Below, piece by piece: positions 45,059 through 53,943 of a stretch of DNA of 64,000 bases. The notes under the pieces were generated by a model. That model saw only the letters and a program-made list of their open reading frames with translations. It did no database searches and was not told the DNA's origin. The DNA lies in NCBI RefSeq assembly GCF_016093275.1, contig NZ_JAEDAK010000002.1:248001-312000 (forward strand), written 5' to 3'. The first letter of the stretch is position 1, and each line of letters begins with the position of its first letter. A program made the position numbers and the translations under genes. This DNA is from Inhella proteolytica. Its GTDB lineage: Bacteria > Pseudomonadota > Gammaproteobacteria > Burkholderiales > Burkholderiaceae_C.

Positions 45059-47089
45059 ATGTTTTCGTCCCAGACCCGCCGCGAGCTGTTCGAGCTGCTG
45101 GCGTCGATGCGCTTTGCCATCGCGCTGCTGACCCTGATCTGCATTGCCTCCGTGATCGGCACGGTGCTCAAGCAGCGCGAACCCCTGAACAACTACATCA
45201 ACGAGTTCGGGCCCTTCTGGGCCGAGCTGTTCGGCCGCCTGGACCTGTTCACGGTCTACAGCGCGCCCTGGTTCCTGGTGATCCTGGCCTTTTTGGTGAT
45301 CTCCACCAGCCTGTGCATCGCCCGCCAGACGCCCAAGATCCTGCACGACTGGAAGGACGCCAAGCTGCGCGTGCGCGAGCAGTCGCTCAGCGCCTACCAC
45401 CACCACGCCGTGGCCGAATGGCCCCAGGATGCGCTGGCCGCCCGCCAGACCCTGGCCGAACGCCTGGCCGCGCAAGGCTGGCAGCTGAAGGAGCAGGAGC
45501 GCGAGAGCGGGCGCCTGCTGGCCTCGCGCAAGGGCAAGGTGCACAAGCTCGGCTACCTGGCGGCGCACGGTGCCATCGTGCTGGTCTGCCTAGGTGGGCT
45601 GCTGGATGGCGACCTGATCGTGCGCCTGGCGCTGAAGCTGCAGGGCAAGCAGTTGTTCACGGGCTCCGGCAATGTCACGAACCCCGAGCCCTACCGCCTG
45701 GACACCCGCAACCCCAGCTTCCGTGCCAACCTGTTCGTGCCCGAGGGGCAGCGCTCCAACACCGCGGTGCTCAGCCTGCCCGGCGGCATCGCGCTGCAGG
45801 AGCTGCCCTTCGAGCTGGAGCTGAAGAAGTTCATCGTCGAGTACTACGACACCGGCATGCCCAAGCTTTTTGCCAGCGAGGTGCTGCTGCGCGACGCCGA
45901 CGGCGAACGCACGGCGCGCGTCGAGGTGAACAAGCCCCTGATCCACAAGGGCATGGCGATCTACCAGAGCAGCTTCGAGGATGGCGGCTCCAAGGTGACC
46001 CTGCGCGCCGAACCGCTGGCGGGCGGCCGCGCGCTGGAGATCGACGGCCAGGTGGGCGGCAAGCTGCCCCTGCCAAGCTTCCAGACCACGCTGGAAGTGG
46101 CCGAGCTCCGGGTCATCAACGTCGAGGACTTCGGCCAGGTCAGGGGCGCGGCCGAGGCCGCCAGCGCGCCGACCAAGCATGCCTTCGGTGGCGGTTCGGC
46201 CGCCAAGGACCCGAGCAAGAAGACCCTGCGCAACATCGGCCCGGCCATCACCTATCGCCTGCGCGATGCCGCCGGCCAGGCGCGCGAGTTCCACAACTAC
46301 ATGCAGCCGGTGGAGCTGGATGGCCAGCGCGTCTACCTGATGGGCATGCGCGAGAGCAGCAATGCCGAGTTCCGCTACCTGCGCATCCCGGCCGACGAGA
46401 ACGACAGCCTGGAGGGCTGGCTGCGCCTGCGCCGCGCCCTGCACGACCCGGTGCTGCGCAGCATGGCCGCACAGGCCTATGCCCAGGCCGCCACCGACAA
46501 GCCCGAGCTGCGCGGCCAGCTGTCCGCCTCGGCCGACAAGGCCCTGGCCCTGCTGGCCGGCGCCGAGAAGATGGACGACGGGCCGCCCGGCGGCCTGCCG
46601 GCGCTCTCTCACTACATCGAGAAAACCGTGCCCGCGCCCGAGCGCGAACGCGTGTCGGCCGTGCTGCTGCGCGTGCTCTCGGGCGCGCTGTCGCAGCTGG
46701 ACGAGACCGTGCGCCAGGCCGTCCAGGTCAGCGTCCCGCCTACTTCCGAGCCGCGCCAGGCCTTCCTGACCCAAGCGCTGCTCTCGCTTTCCGATTCCGT
46801 CTTCTACCCCGCCCAGCACCTGTTCACGCTGCAGGGCTTCGAGCAGCGCCAGGCCTCGGTGTTCCAGGTCACGCGTGCCCCTGGTCAGAAGCTGGTCTAT
46901 TTGGGTGCCGTGTTGCTGATGCTGGGCGTCTTCGCCATGCTCTACATCCGTGAACGCCGGCTCTGGCTCTGGCTGGCGCCGGGCGCAGCCGGCAGCGGTA
47001 CGCAGGTGCTGATGGCCTACTCCAGCCAGCGCCAGGGCAGCGACACCGAGCGTGAATTCGAGCAACTCAAGACCCTGATCCAGCCATGA
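45059..47089 (+). CDS. resB: Cytochrome c biogenesis protein ResB (Ccs1)
   Basis: Large membrane subunit of the System II cytochrome c synthase. 676 residues from ATG 45059 (MFSSQTRRELFELLASMRFA). Membrane segments at about 18-40, 68-90 and 165-190 and a last one near 612-635, with a large periplasmic domain between the third and fourth, as usual for ResB. Motifs: SMRFAIALLTLICIASVIGT, and GYLAAHGAIVLVCLGGLLDG. The stop overlaps ccsB by 4 bases; the two proteins form one complex. GACAAT at 45043 may be part of its promoter. Confidence 0.94.
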   Translation: MFSSQTRRELFELLASMRFAIALLTLICIASVIGTVLKQREPLNNYINEFGPFWAELFGRLDLFTVYSAPWFLVILAFLVISTSLCIARQTPKILHDWKDAKLRVREQSLSAYHHHAVAEWPQDALAARQTLAERLAAQGWQLKEQERESGRLLASRKGKVHKLGYLAAHGAIVLVCLGGLLDGDLIVRLALKLQGKQLFTGSGNVTNPEPYRLDTRNPSFRANLFVPEGQRSNTAVLSLPGGIALQELPFELELKKFIVEYYDTGMPKLFASEVLLRDADGERTARVEVNKPLIHKGMAIYQSSFEDGGSKVTLRAEPLAGGRALEIDGQVGGKLPLPSFQTTLEVAELRVINVEDFGQVRGAAEAASAPTKHAFGGGSAAKDPSKKTLRNIGPAITYRLRDAAGQAREFHNYMQPVELDGQRVYLMGMRESSNAEFRYLRIPADENDSLEGWLRLRRALHDPVLRSMAAQAYAQAATDKPELRGQLSASADKALALLAGAEKMDDGPPGGLPALSHYIEKTVPAPERERVSAVLLRVLSGALSQLDETVRQAVQVSVPPTSEPRQAFLTQALLSLSDSVFYPAQHLFTLQGFEQRQASVFQVTRAPGQKLVYLGAVLLMLGVFAMLYIRERRLWLWLAPGAAGSGTQVLMAYSSQRQGSDTEREFEQLKTLIQP

Positions 47090-48432
47090 ACACCACTGCC
47101 CTGCCCCTGCCTACCAGGACTTCACCTTGGCAGCGCTCGCTGGCCGACTGGGCCTTCGCCGCCCTGACGCTGACCGGCCTGGCCCTGGCCTTCTGGCGCT
47201 ACTCGGGCTCGATGGACGGCTACGAGCAGGGCATCCTGCTGTGCAGTGCGCCGGCCTTGATCGCCTTGGGCTGGTTCTGGAAGCCGCTGCGCACCCTCAC
47301 CGTGGTGGTGGGAGCGGCCACGCTGCTGGCGCTGGCGCTGTACAGCCGCCAGACCGATGGCTTCGGCGCCGATCTGCAAGCCGGCGAGCAGCTCTTCCTG
47401 ATGAAGTACGCGCTGGCCAGCCAGAGCGCCATTCTGTGGATGGCCTTCCTGGTCTTTCTCTCCACCACCTTCTACTGGGCCGCGCTGGCCTGGCGTGGCC
47501 AGGCGGCGATGCTGGAGAGCGGCGGCACCAAACTGGCCTGGGCGGCCGTCACGATGGCCCTGATCGGCACCCTGGTGCGCTGGTTCGAAAGCCACCAGAT
47601 CGCGCCCGACATCGGTCACATCCCGGTCAGCAATCTGTACGAAGTGTTCGTGCTGTTCGCCTGGATGACCACGCTCTTCCATCTATATTTCGAAGACCGT
47701 TTCGGCACCCGCGCACTGGGCGCCTGGGTGATGCTGGTGGTCTCGGCCGCGGTGGGCTTCCTGCTCTGGTACTCGGCCTCGCGCGGCGCGCATGAGATTC
47801 AGCCGCTGGTGCCTGCCCTGCAGAGCTGGTGGATGAAGATCCACGTTCCGGCCAATTTCGTCGGCTACGGCTGCTTTGCGCTGGCCGCCATGGTGGCGCT
47901 GGCCTATCTGCTGAAGACCGCCGCAACCCGCTCGCTGTGGCTGGGCCTGGTGGCCCTGCCGCTGGGCCTGGTGGCGGTGCTCTTGAACTTCGCGCTGTTC
48001 GGCGGCTTCGCCGAGGGCACTGCGGCCGGCCTGATCGCCTGGGCACGCAAGTTCGGCAGCGTGGGCGTCTTCCTGGCCTTGTGCGTGGCGCTGCGCGCGC
48101 GCGTCACCGAGCGCCTGCCCGCCCTGCCCCAGCTGGACGAGCTGATGTACCGCGCCATCGCGCTGGGCTTTGCCTTCTTCACCATCGCCACCATCCTGGG
48201 CGCCTTCTGGGCCGCCGAGGCCTGGGGCGGTTACTGGAGCTGGGACCCGAAGGAGACCTGGGCGCTGATCGTCTGGCTGAACTACGCCGCCTGGCTGCAC
48301 ATGCGCCTCATCAAGGGCCTGCGCGGCTCCATGGCGGCCTGGTGGGCGCTGGTGGGTCTGCTGATCACCACCTTTGCCTTCCTGGGCGTCAACATGTTCC
48401 TGAGCGGATTGCATAGCTACGGGGAACTTTGA
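47086..48432 (+). CDS. ccsB: Cytochrome c biogenesis protein CcsB (ResC/CcsA type)
   Basis: Haem-handling membrane protein of System II. 448 residues with about eight to ten helices; the tryptophan-rich WWD loop is present as AWGGYWSWDPKETWALIVW, and conserved His residues flank it (FESHQIAPDIGHIPV, NYAAWLHMRL, and one in the last helix). Together with ResB it exports haem and ligates it to CXXCH motifs. The start overlaps resB and the stop overlaps the following gene by 4 bases. Confidence 0.95.
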   Translation: MNTTALPLPTRTSPWQRSLADWAFAALTLTGLALAFWRYSGSMDGYEQGILLCSAPALIALGWFWKPLRTLTVVVGAATLLALALYSRQTDGFGADLQAGEQLFLMKYALASQSAILWMAFLVFLSTTFYWAALAWRGQAAMLESGGTKLAWAAVTMALIGTLVRWFESHQIAPDIGHIPVSNLYEVFVLFAWMTTLFHLYFEDRFGTRALGAWVMLVVSAAVGFLLWYSASRGAHEIQPLVPALQSWWMKIHVPANFVGYGCFALAAMVALAYLLKTAATRSLWLGLVALPLGLVAVLLNFALFGGFAEGTAAGLIAWARKFGSVGVFLALCVALRARVTERLPALPQLDELMYRAIALGFAFFTIATILGAFWAAEAWGGYWSWDPKETWALIVWLNYAAWLHMRLIKGLRGSMAAWWALVGLLITTFAFLGVNMFLSGLHSYGEL

Positions 48433-49262
48433 TGAAGAAGTGGGCCGCGCTGCTCCTCAGTGCCTGCTGGTTCGGAGGCTGCGCGGCCGAGGCGCTGCGC
48501 ATCGCCACCGGCGAGTTCCCACCCTACGCGACGGCCGGCCGCGCGGACCATGGCATCGCGCTGAGCATCGTGCGCCGCGCATTCGAACTGGGCGGGCATC
48601 AGGTGCAGTTCACCTTCCTGCCCTGGTCGCGCGCGCAGCTGGAAACCGAGCGCGGCCAATGGGACGCCTCGGCGCATTGGGGTGCATCGGATGAGCGCAA
48701 GGCCAAGTTCCTGCTCAGCGACAACCTGCTGACCGAGCAATGGGTCTTCCTGCACCGTAGGGCCATGAAGTTCGACTGGGGCACGATCGAAGACCTGTAC
48801 CCCTATGTCATCGGCATGACGCGCGACTACACCTACACGCCCGAACTATGGGCCGCAGCGCGCGCCGGGCGGCTCATCAGCTCCTCGGTTCCGAACGATC
48901 TGGCCGGGCTGAAGATGCTGCAGGCCGGCCGCATCGACGTGCTGCCGCTGGAGCGCAATGTGGCCTGCGACCTGCTGGTGCAGCACTTCGACGACGCTGC
49001 CGCCGGCCAACTCGCTGCCCATCCGCGGCCGATGACCGATCTGTTCAGCACCCATGTCATCTTCCCGAAGGACAAGGCGCGCAGTGAGCAGTTGCGCGCC
49101 GACTTCAACCGCGGTCTGAAAAAGCTGCGCGAGACCCCCGAGTACAACAAGCTGCGCACCAACGTGCGCTGCCCCAGCAGTTGGGCCGTTGTAAGGAGTG
49201 CCGCCCCAGATGCGACGCATGTGGCCCATCAGGAGTCCGCGCATGAAAGTCCCCGCCTCTGA
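48429..49262 (+). CDS. Periplasmic solute-binding protein (family 3 type)
   Basis: 277-residue exported protein. The signal peptide [18 protein letters not shown] ends in either a lipobox (FGGC) or a signal peptidase I site (AAEA). The mature part has the family 3 substrate-binding layout: [52 protein letters not shown], and [11 protein letters not shown] at the end. The last 30 residues are an unusual tail that reads through the region before msrP and overlaps its start by 20 bases. No permease or ATPase is adjacent, so it may be an orphan sensor or binding protein. Ligand unknown. Confidence 0.82.
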   Translation: MMKKWAALLLSACWFGGCAAEALRIATGEFPPYATAGRADHGIALSIVRRAFELGGHQVQFTFLPWSRAQLETERGQWDASAHWGASDERKAKFLLSDNLLTEQWVFLHRRAMKFDWGTIEDLYPYVIGMTRDYTYTPELWAAARAGRLISSSVPNDLAGLKMLQAGRIDVLPLERNVACDLLVQHFDDAAAGQLAAHPRPMTDLFSTHVIFPKDKARSEQLRADFNRGLKKLRETPEYNKLRTNVRCPSSWAVVRSAAPDATHVAHQESAHESPRL

Positions 49263-50172
49263 GATCACCCCGCGCGCGCTGTTCGAGCAGCGCCGCCTGC
49301 TGCTCAGCGCCCTGGCCCTGCCGGCCACGCTGAGTGGCCGCGCCGCCCAGGCCAGGGGCGCGCCCCTGGCGGCCACGCGCAGCGCGCTGCCCGGCGCCCT
49401 GGTGATGGACAAGCCCACCGAGTACCGCGACGCCACCAACTACAACAACTACTACGAGTTCGGCCTGGACAAGGACGAGCCGGCTCGCCAGGCCCAGCGC
49501 CTGCGCACCCAGCCCTGGACGGTGCAGGTGGATGGCGAATGCCTGAAGCCGCAGACCTTCGGTCTGGAAGAGCTGCTCAAGCTCGCCCCCATGGAGGAGC
49601 GCATCTACCGGCTGCGCTGCGTCGAGGGCTGGAGCATGGTGATTCCGTGGATCGGCTACTCGCTCGCCGAACTGCTGAAGAAGGTGGAGCCCACCGGCAA
49701 GGCCAAGTACGTCGAATTCGTGACCCTGGCCGACAAGGCGCAGATGCCCGGGCTCTCGGCCAACGTGCTGGACTGGCCCTACCGCGAGGGCTTGCGCCTG
49801 GACGAAGCCCTGCACCCGCTCACGCTCCTGAGCTTTGGCATGTACGGCGAGGTGTTGCCCAAGCAGAACGGCGCGCCGCTGCGCCTGGTGGTGCCCTGGA
49901 AGTACGGCTTCAAGTCGGCCAAGAGCCTGGTGCGCATCCGCCTGACCGACAAGATGCCGATGACGAGCTGGAACGCCGCCGCGCCGCGTGAGTACGGCTT
50001 CTTCAGCAATGTGAACCCGCAGGTGGACCACCCGCGCTGGAGCCAGGCCAGCGAGCGCCGCATCGGCGAGGACGGTCTGTTCGCCAAACGCCGCCCCACG
50101 CTGATGTTCAACGGCTACGCCGAACAGGTGGGACAGCTCTACACCGGCATGGACTTACGCCGGTGGTTCTGA
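49243..50172 (+). CDS. msrP: Protein-methionine-sulfoxide reductase catalytic subunit MsrP (YedY)
   Basis: Periplasmic molybdopterin enzyme that repairs oxidised methionines in exported proteins, receiving electrons from MsrQ. 309 residues from ATG 49243, which has AGGAG 8 bases upstream. A Tat-type signal ([17 protein letters not shown]) is present with Arg-Arg but without the usual Phe. The molybdenum-ligating Cys sits in [30 protein letters not shown] and [15 protein letters not shown] are conserved blocks. It overlaps msrQ by 10 bases. Confidence 0.95.
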   Translation: MKVPASEITPRALFEQRRLLLSALALPATLSGRAAQARGAPLAATRSALPGALVMDKPTEYRDATNYNNYYEFGLDKDEPARQAQRLRTQPWTVQVDGECLKPQTFGLEELLKLAPMEERIYRLRCVEGWSMVIPWIGYSLAELLKKVEPTGKAKYVEFVTLADKAQMPGLSANVLDWPYREGLRLDEALHPLTLLSFGMYGEVLPKQNGAPLRLVVPWKYGFKSAKSLVRIRLTDKMPMTSWNAAAPREYGFFSNVNPQVDHPRWSQASERRIGEDGLFAKRRPTLMFNGYAEQVGQLYTGMDLRRWF

Positions 50173-50777
50173 AGGCCCTGACGCACCGCGCCGCCAAGCC
50201 CCTCGCGCACCTGCTGTGCGCGCTGCCGCTGGCGTGGCTGGTCTATGCCGGCGCCACGAACCAGCTGGGCGCCAACCCGGCCGAGGCGCTGATCCGCGGC
50301 CTGGGTGACTGGGCCCTCAAGGGCCTGCTGCTGACGCTCGCCATCACCCCGCTGCGCCAGAAGTTCCAGCTGCCCGCGCTCTTGCGCTTCCGGCGTCTGC
50401 TGGGCGTCTGGACCTTCGGCTACGCCAGTCTGCACCTGCTCGCCTATGCCTGGCTGGACATGGGGCTGGACCTTGGAGAAATCGCCCGCGACATCGCCAA
50501 GCGCCCCTTCATCCTCGTCGGCATGCTCAGCTTCGCGCTGCTGCTGCCGCTGGCCGCCACCTCGTTCAACGCCGCCGTGCGCTTGCTCGGCGGCAAGCGC
50601 TGGCAGGCGCTGCACCGGCTGGTCTACCTGATCCCGTTCACAGTCTGCCTGCATTTCTGGTGGATGCGGGCGGGCAAGAACAACTTCGGCGATCCCTTCT
50701 TCTACAGCGTGCTGTTCGCGCTGGTGCTGGGCTGGCGGGGCTGGCGCTGGTTGAAGCCGCGGCTGGCGGCGGCCTGA
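50163..50777 (+). CDS. msrQ: Protein-methionine-sulfoxide reductase haem-binding subunit MsrQ (YedZ)
   Basis: Inner-membrane b-type haem protein carrying electrons from the quinone pool or flavin reductase to MsrP. 204 residues from a GTG start overlapping the msrP end; about six helices. Haem-ligand candidates include the His in [10 protein letters not shown] and those in QALHRLVYL and [28 protein letters not shown] is the conserved N-terminal signature. Confidence 0.94.
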   Translation: MVLKALTHRAAKPLAHLLCALPLAWLVYAGATNQLGANPAEALIRGLGDWALKGLLLTLAITPLRQKFQLPALLRFRRLLGVWTFGYASLHLLAYAWLDMGLDLGEIARDIAKRPFILVGMLSFALLLPLAATSFNAAVRLLGGKRWQALHRLVYLIPFTVCLHFWWMRAGKNNFGDPFFYSVLFALVLGWRGWRWLKPRLAAA

Positions 50778-50899
50778 GCGAACCTTGAAGGGCTAGGGGC
50801 ATCCCTCAAAAGCGTGGCGCAACGCAGCGTGGCCCTTTGGTAAAAAGCCGCGCCGGCGCAGGTTCAAGCTTGCCGCCGTATGCCTGGAAGGAACCCGCC

Positions 50900-52594
50900 T
50901 TGCACCCCACCCTTGCCCCCTGGTCACGCTGGGTGCTGCCGCTGCTCGTGCTGCTGAGCGCCTGCGGCGGCGCCAACGGCCCAAATAGCCCCGCCACTCC
51001 TACCGAGCCGCCCGCCCCCAGCAACTCCCAGGGGCAAGTGGCGCCACCGGCTTCGGCGCAGAAGGTCAGCTTCTACGCCGCGTCGCGCTTCGCCGAGCAG
51101 GCCAGCTTTGGGCCCACGCCGGCGCTGGTAGCCGAGATTCAGGCCAAGGGCTTTGAGCGCTGGATGGATGAGCAACTGGCGCTTCCCACGTCTCAGATCG
51201 ATTTGGCGGAATACCGTAGTGCACCCAGGCCAATCCCGCGCAGCTACTACGACCGCTTGAGTCGAGAAGTCACACAACTATTCGTTGCCGCGCCGGACCA
51301 GTTGCGCCTGCGCGCCACCTGGACCTTGTCGCAGATCTTGGTCATTAGCCTGCGCAAGATTGAACCCCCTGGCGTCGCGAACTGGTTCAACCTGCTGCAG
51401 CAGCATGGGCTTGGGCGCTACGGTGACTTGTTGAATGCTGTGAGCCGAAACCCGGCCATGGGCTATTACCTGGACAACATCGAGAACCGACCCAGAAGCC
51501 CGCAATGCCCGGCCTGCGCGCCCAATGAAAACTACGCACGCGAGCTGATGCAGCTGTTCAGCATCGGCGTGGTAAAGCTCCACCCGGACGGCACCCCGGT
51601 GCGCGACGCCAAGGGCCGGTTTGTCGAAAGCTACAGCCAGCGCGATGTCGAGGAGTTGGCCCGCGTACTGTCGGGCTGGAGCTGGAAAGATCCCGGCCCC
51701 GGCGCCTCAGCGTGGGCCTTCTACCTTGATCCCATGGTGCCTTCGCCGTTCTCCCGTGATCGCGATGCCGGCGCCAAGCGCATGTTGGGCCGTGAGTTTC
51801 CGGCCGGGCAAAGCCACGAGAAGGACCTGCGCGATGCGGTGGATCTGCTGGTGAACCACCCCAATACCGCCCCCTTCGTCGCCCAGCGCTTCATTCAGCA
51901 CTTCGTCAAGAGCCAGCCCTCCTCGGCCTATGTGGCGCGCGTGTCGGCCAAGTTTCGTGACAACGGCCAAGGGGTCGTGGGCGACATGAAGGCCGTGCTC
52001 AAAGCGGTGTTGCTCGATGCGGAAGCCCGTGCAGGCGACAACCCCAGCCAATTCGTCGCGCAAGATGGCAAGTTCCGCGAGCCCCTGCTGTTTGCGACCG
52101 CCTTGTGGCGCGGGATGGAGTGCCGCAGCATTCCGGTAACCCATGGGGGTTCCGCCGCCATCCCGCGATCACAGGAACCCTTCAATGCCGAATCGGTGTT
52201 CAGCTTCTACGCGCCCACGGACCGGGCTGCCGGCAGCAACTTGCTGGCCCCAGAGCAACGTCTCTTCACGCAGACGGAACTCCGGGACCGTTTAGGTTGG
52301 CCCTCGAGCGCCATCAGCTATCCACCCACCGGCAGGCAGCGATACGACAACTATGAGCAGGCGGGCTGCGCCCTTGACGAACTGGCTGGTCAGTTCACCC
52401 GTTCCCCTGCCGCCTTCGCCGATTGGGTGTCCAGACGCTACTTCCGCGGCGCCATACCACCCACACTGCGCAACACGGTTCAACAGTTCGTGAGCGACCC
52501 GCAGGCCCCGTTCCAGCGTGACGACTACCGCAATGCCGCCCTGATGACTCTGGGCTACACACTGAGCACGCCCAGCTACGGAGTGATGCGATGA
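50900..52594 (+). CDS. DUF1800 family lipoprotein
   Basis: 564 residues from a TTG start at 50900 with AAGGA 7 bases before it. The short signal WVLPLLVLLSAC ends in a lipobox (LSAC, Cys22), so the protein is membrane-anchored. DUF1800 features: RFAEQASFGPTPALVAEI near the start, the LRLRATWTLSQILVIS and NENYARELMQLFSIGV motifs, YSQRDVEELARVLSGWSW, and the FVAQRFIQHFVKS block. DUF1800 proteins commonly sit directly before DUF1501 proteins, as here, but their activity is unknown. An in-frame TTG at 50837 is less likely. The stop overlaps the next gene by 4 bases. Confidence 0.85.
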   Translation: MHPTLAPWSRWVLPLLVLLSACGGANGPNSPATPTEPPAPSNSQGQVAPPASAQKVSFYAASRFAEQASFGPTPALVAEIQAKGFERWMDEQLALPTSQIDLAEYRSAPRPIPRSYYDRLSREVTQLFVAAPDQLRLRATWTLSQILVISLRKIEPPGVANWFNLLQQHGLGRYGDLLNAVSRNPAMGYYLDNIENRPRSPQCPACAPNENYARELMQLFSIGVVKLHPDGTPVRDAKGRFVESYSQRDVEELARVLSGWSWKDPGPGASAWAFYLDPMVPSPFSRDRDAGAKRMLGREFPAGQSHEKDLRDAVDLLVNHPNTAPFVAQRFIQHFVKSQPSSAYVARVSAKFRDNGQGVVGDMKAVLKAVLLDAEARAGDNPSQFVAQDGKFREPLLFATALWRGMECRSIPVTHGGSAAIPRSQEPFNAESVFSFYAPTDRAAGSNLLAPEQRLFTQTELRDRLGWPSSAISYPPTGRQRYDNYEQAGCALDELAGQFTRSPAAFADWVSRRYFRGAIPPTLRNTVQQFVSDPQAPFQRDDYRNAALMTLGYTLSTPSYGVMR

Positions 52595-53940
52595 GCCAAA
52601 CCCGACGCCAATGGCTGGCCCGCTGCGCGGCCGGCGGCCTGGCCACCGGCCTGGGCGCATGGAGCCTGAACGGAACCGCCGCGCCGGGTGACTACCGAAC
52701 GTTGGTCGTGATCTATCTGGACGGCGGTAACGATGGCAGCAACTGCCTCGTACCCACCGATGGCGCCTACGCCGATTACGCCCGCTGCCGCCAGAACCTG
52801 GCCCTGCCCATGGACAGCCTGCTTGCACTGCCCGCTCCCACCATCGGCCACAGCTTTGGCCTGCACCCGGCCCTGGGGCCGCTGCGCGCGCTGTACGAGC
52901 AAGGGCGCCTGGGCTTCATTACCAACGTGGGGCCGCTGGTGGAGCCCTGCACCGCCGCCAGCATCCTGAGCGGCCAGTCCGATGTGCCGCCGCTGCTCGG
53001 TTCGCACAGCGACCAGACCGCCATCGTGCAGGGATGGGGGGTCTCGGAAGACCAGAGCGGTTGGGCCGGGCGTGGGCTGGAGCTGCTGCCGGCGCGCCTG
53101 CGCCATGGCTTGAACGCCTTCACTTGGGGCACCCAGCGCACCCTGGTACAGGGGCGCCGCTCCCCGGTGTCGTTCTTCGAACCCGAGGGCAGCACCTGGT
53201 GGCAAGTGGGCGACTTGCTGCGCCCGCAAGAAGCCGGCATTCAGATGCTGGCGCGCATGGCGCAGTGGCAGTCCGCCAATGCCTACGAGGCCGAGTACGC
53301 GCGCACCTTTGCCACGGGATTCAGTGATGCCACCGCCGTGGCCAAGGCCATGGCCCAGGCCCAGATGCCAGGCCAGGATTTCGGCAGCACCGACCGCATT
53401 GCCACCGGCCTGCGCCGCCTGGCCGCGGTGCTGCCCGTGTTCAAGGCCCAAGGCTTGAAGCGCCAGGTGTTTCAACTGCATTGGGGCGGCTTCGACCACC
53501 ATGCCAACCAGCGCGGGAGCGGCAGCACCACTCAGGACGCGCAGCTTGACCTGCTGGCCAAGGCCCTGGCGGCCTTTGACACGGCCAACCGCGCCAGCGG
53601 CCTGGACCAGGAGGTGGTGACCCTGGTGATGACCGAGTTCGGCCGCACCCTGCGGCCGGGCTCGGGCGGCGGCAGCGAACACGGCTGGGGCAACCATTGG
53701 TGGCTGTTCGGCGGCCCTGTAGCCGGCGGGCAGGCGGTAGGCACCTTCCCGAGCCTGGTGCTGGGCGGCCCGGACGACAGCGACGGCCAAAAGAACGGCC
53801 GCCTGGTGCCCAGCCTGAGCAGCGACCAGGTCGGCGCCACGCTGATGCAATGGCTGGGGCTGGACCCGGCCGCCCTGCTCGACGTGTTCCCCCTGCTGGC
53901 GAACTTCCCCACCAAAACCCTGCCGCTGCTGCGCGCTTGA
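52591..53940 (+). CDS. DUF1501 family protein, Tat-exported
   Basis: 449 residues. The N terminus MSQTRRQWLARCAAGGLATG carries a twin-arginine-like motif, so folded export is likely. The fold is that of the alkaline phosphatase/sulfatase superfamily in the DUF1501 branch: VVIYLDGGNDGSNCLVP (metal-side Asp), FGLHPALGPLRALYEQG, LHWGGFDHHANQ and VTLVMTEFGRTLRPG with GSEHGWGNHW are conserved metal-binding-like segments. No substrate is known. It overlaps the DUF1800 gene by 4 bases and is followed 3 bases later by the metzincin gene, so the three are probably one transcript. Confidence 0.88.
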   Translation: MSQTRRQWLARCAAGGLATGLGAWSLNGTAAPGDYRTLVVIYLDGGNDGSNCLVPTDGAYADYARCRQNLALPMDSLLALPAPTIGHSFGLHPALGPLRALYEQGRLGFITNVGPLVEPCTAASILSGQSDVPPLLGSHSDQTAIVQGWGVSEDQSGWAGRGLELLPARLRHGLNAFTWGTQRTLVQGRRSPVSFFEPEGSTWWQVGDLLRPQEAGIQMLARMAQWQSANAYEAEYARTFATGFSDATAVAKAMAQAQMPGQDFGSTDRIATGLRRLAAVLPVFKAQGLKRQVFQLHWGGFDHHANQRGSGSTTQDAQLDLLAKALAAFDTANRASGLDQEVVTLVMTEFGRTLRPGSGGGSEHGWGNHWWLFGGPVAGGQAVGTFPSLVLGGPDDSDGQKNGRLVPSLSSDQVGATLMQWLGLDPAALLDVFPLLANFPTKTLPLLRA

Positions 53941-53943
53941 ACC

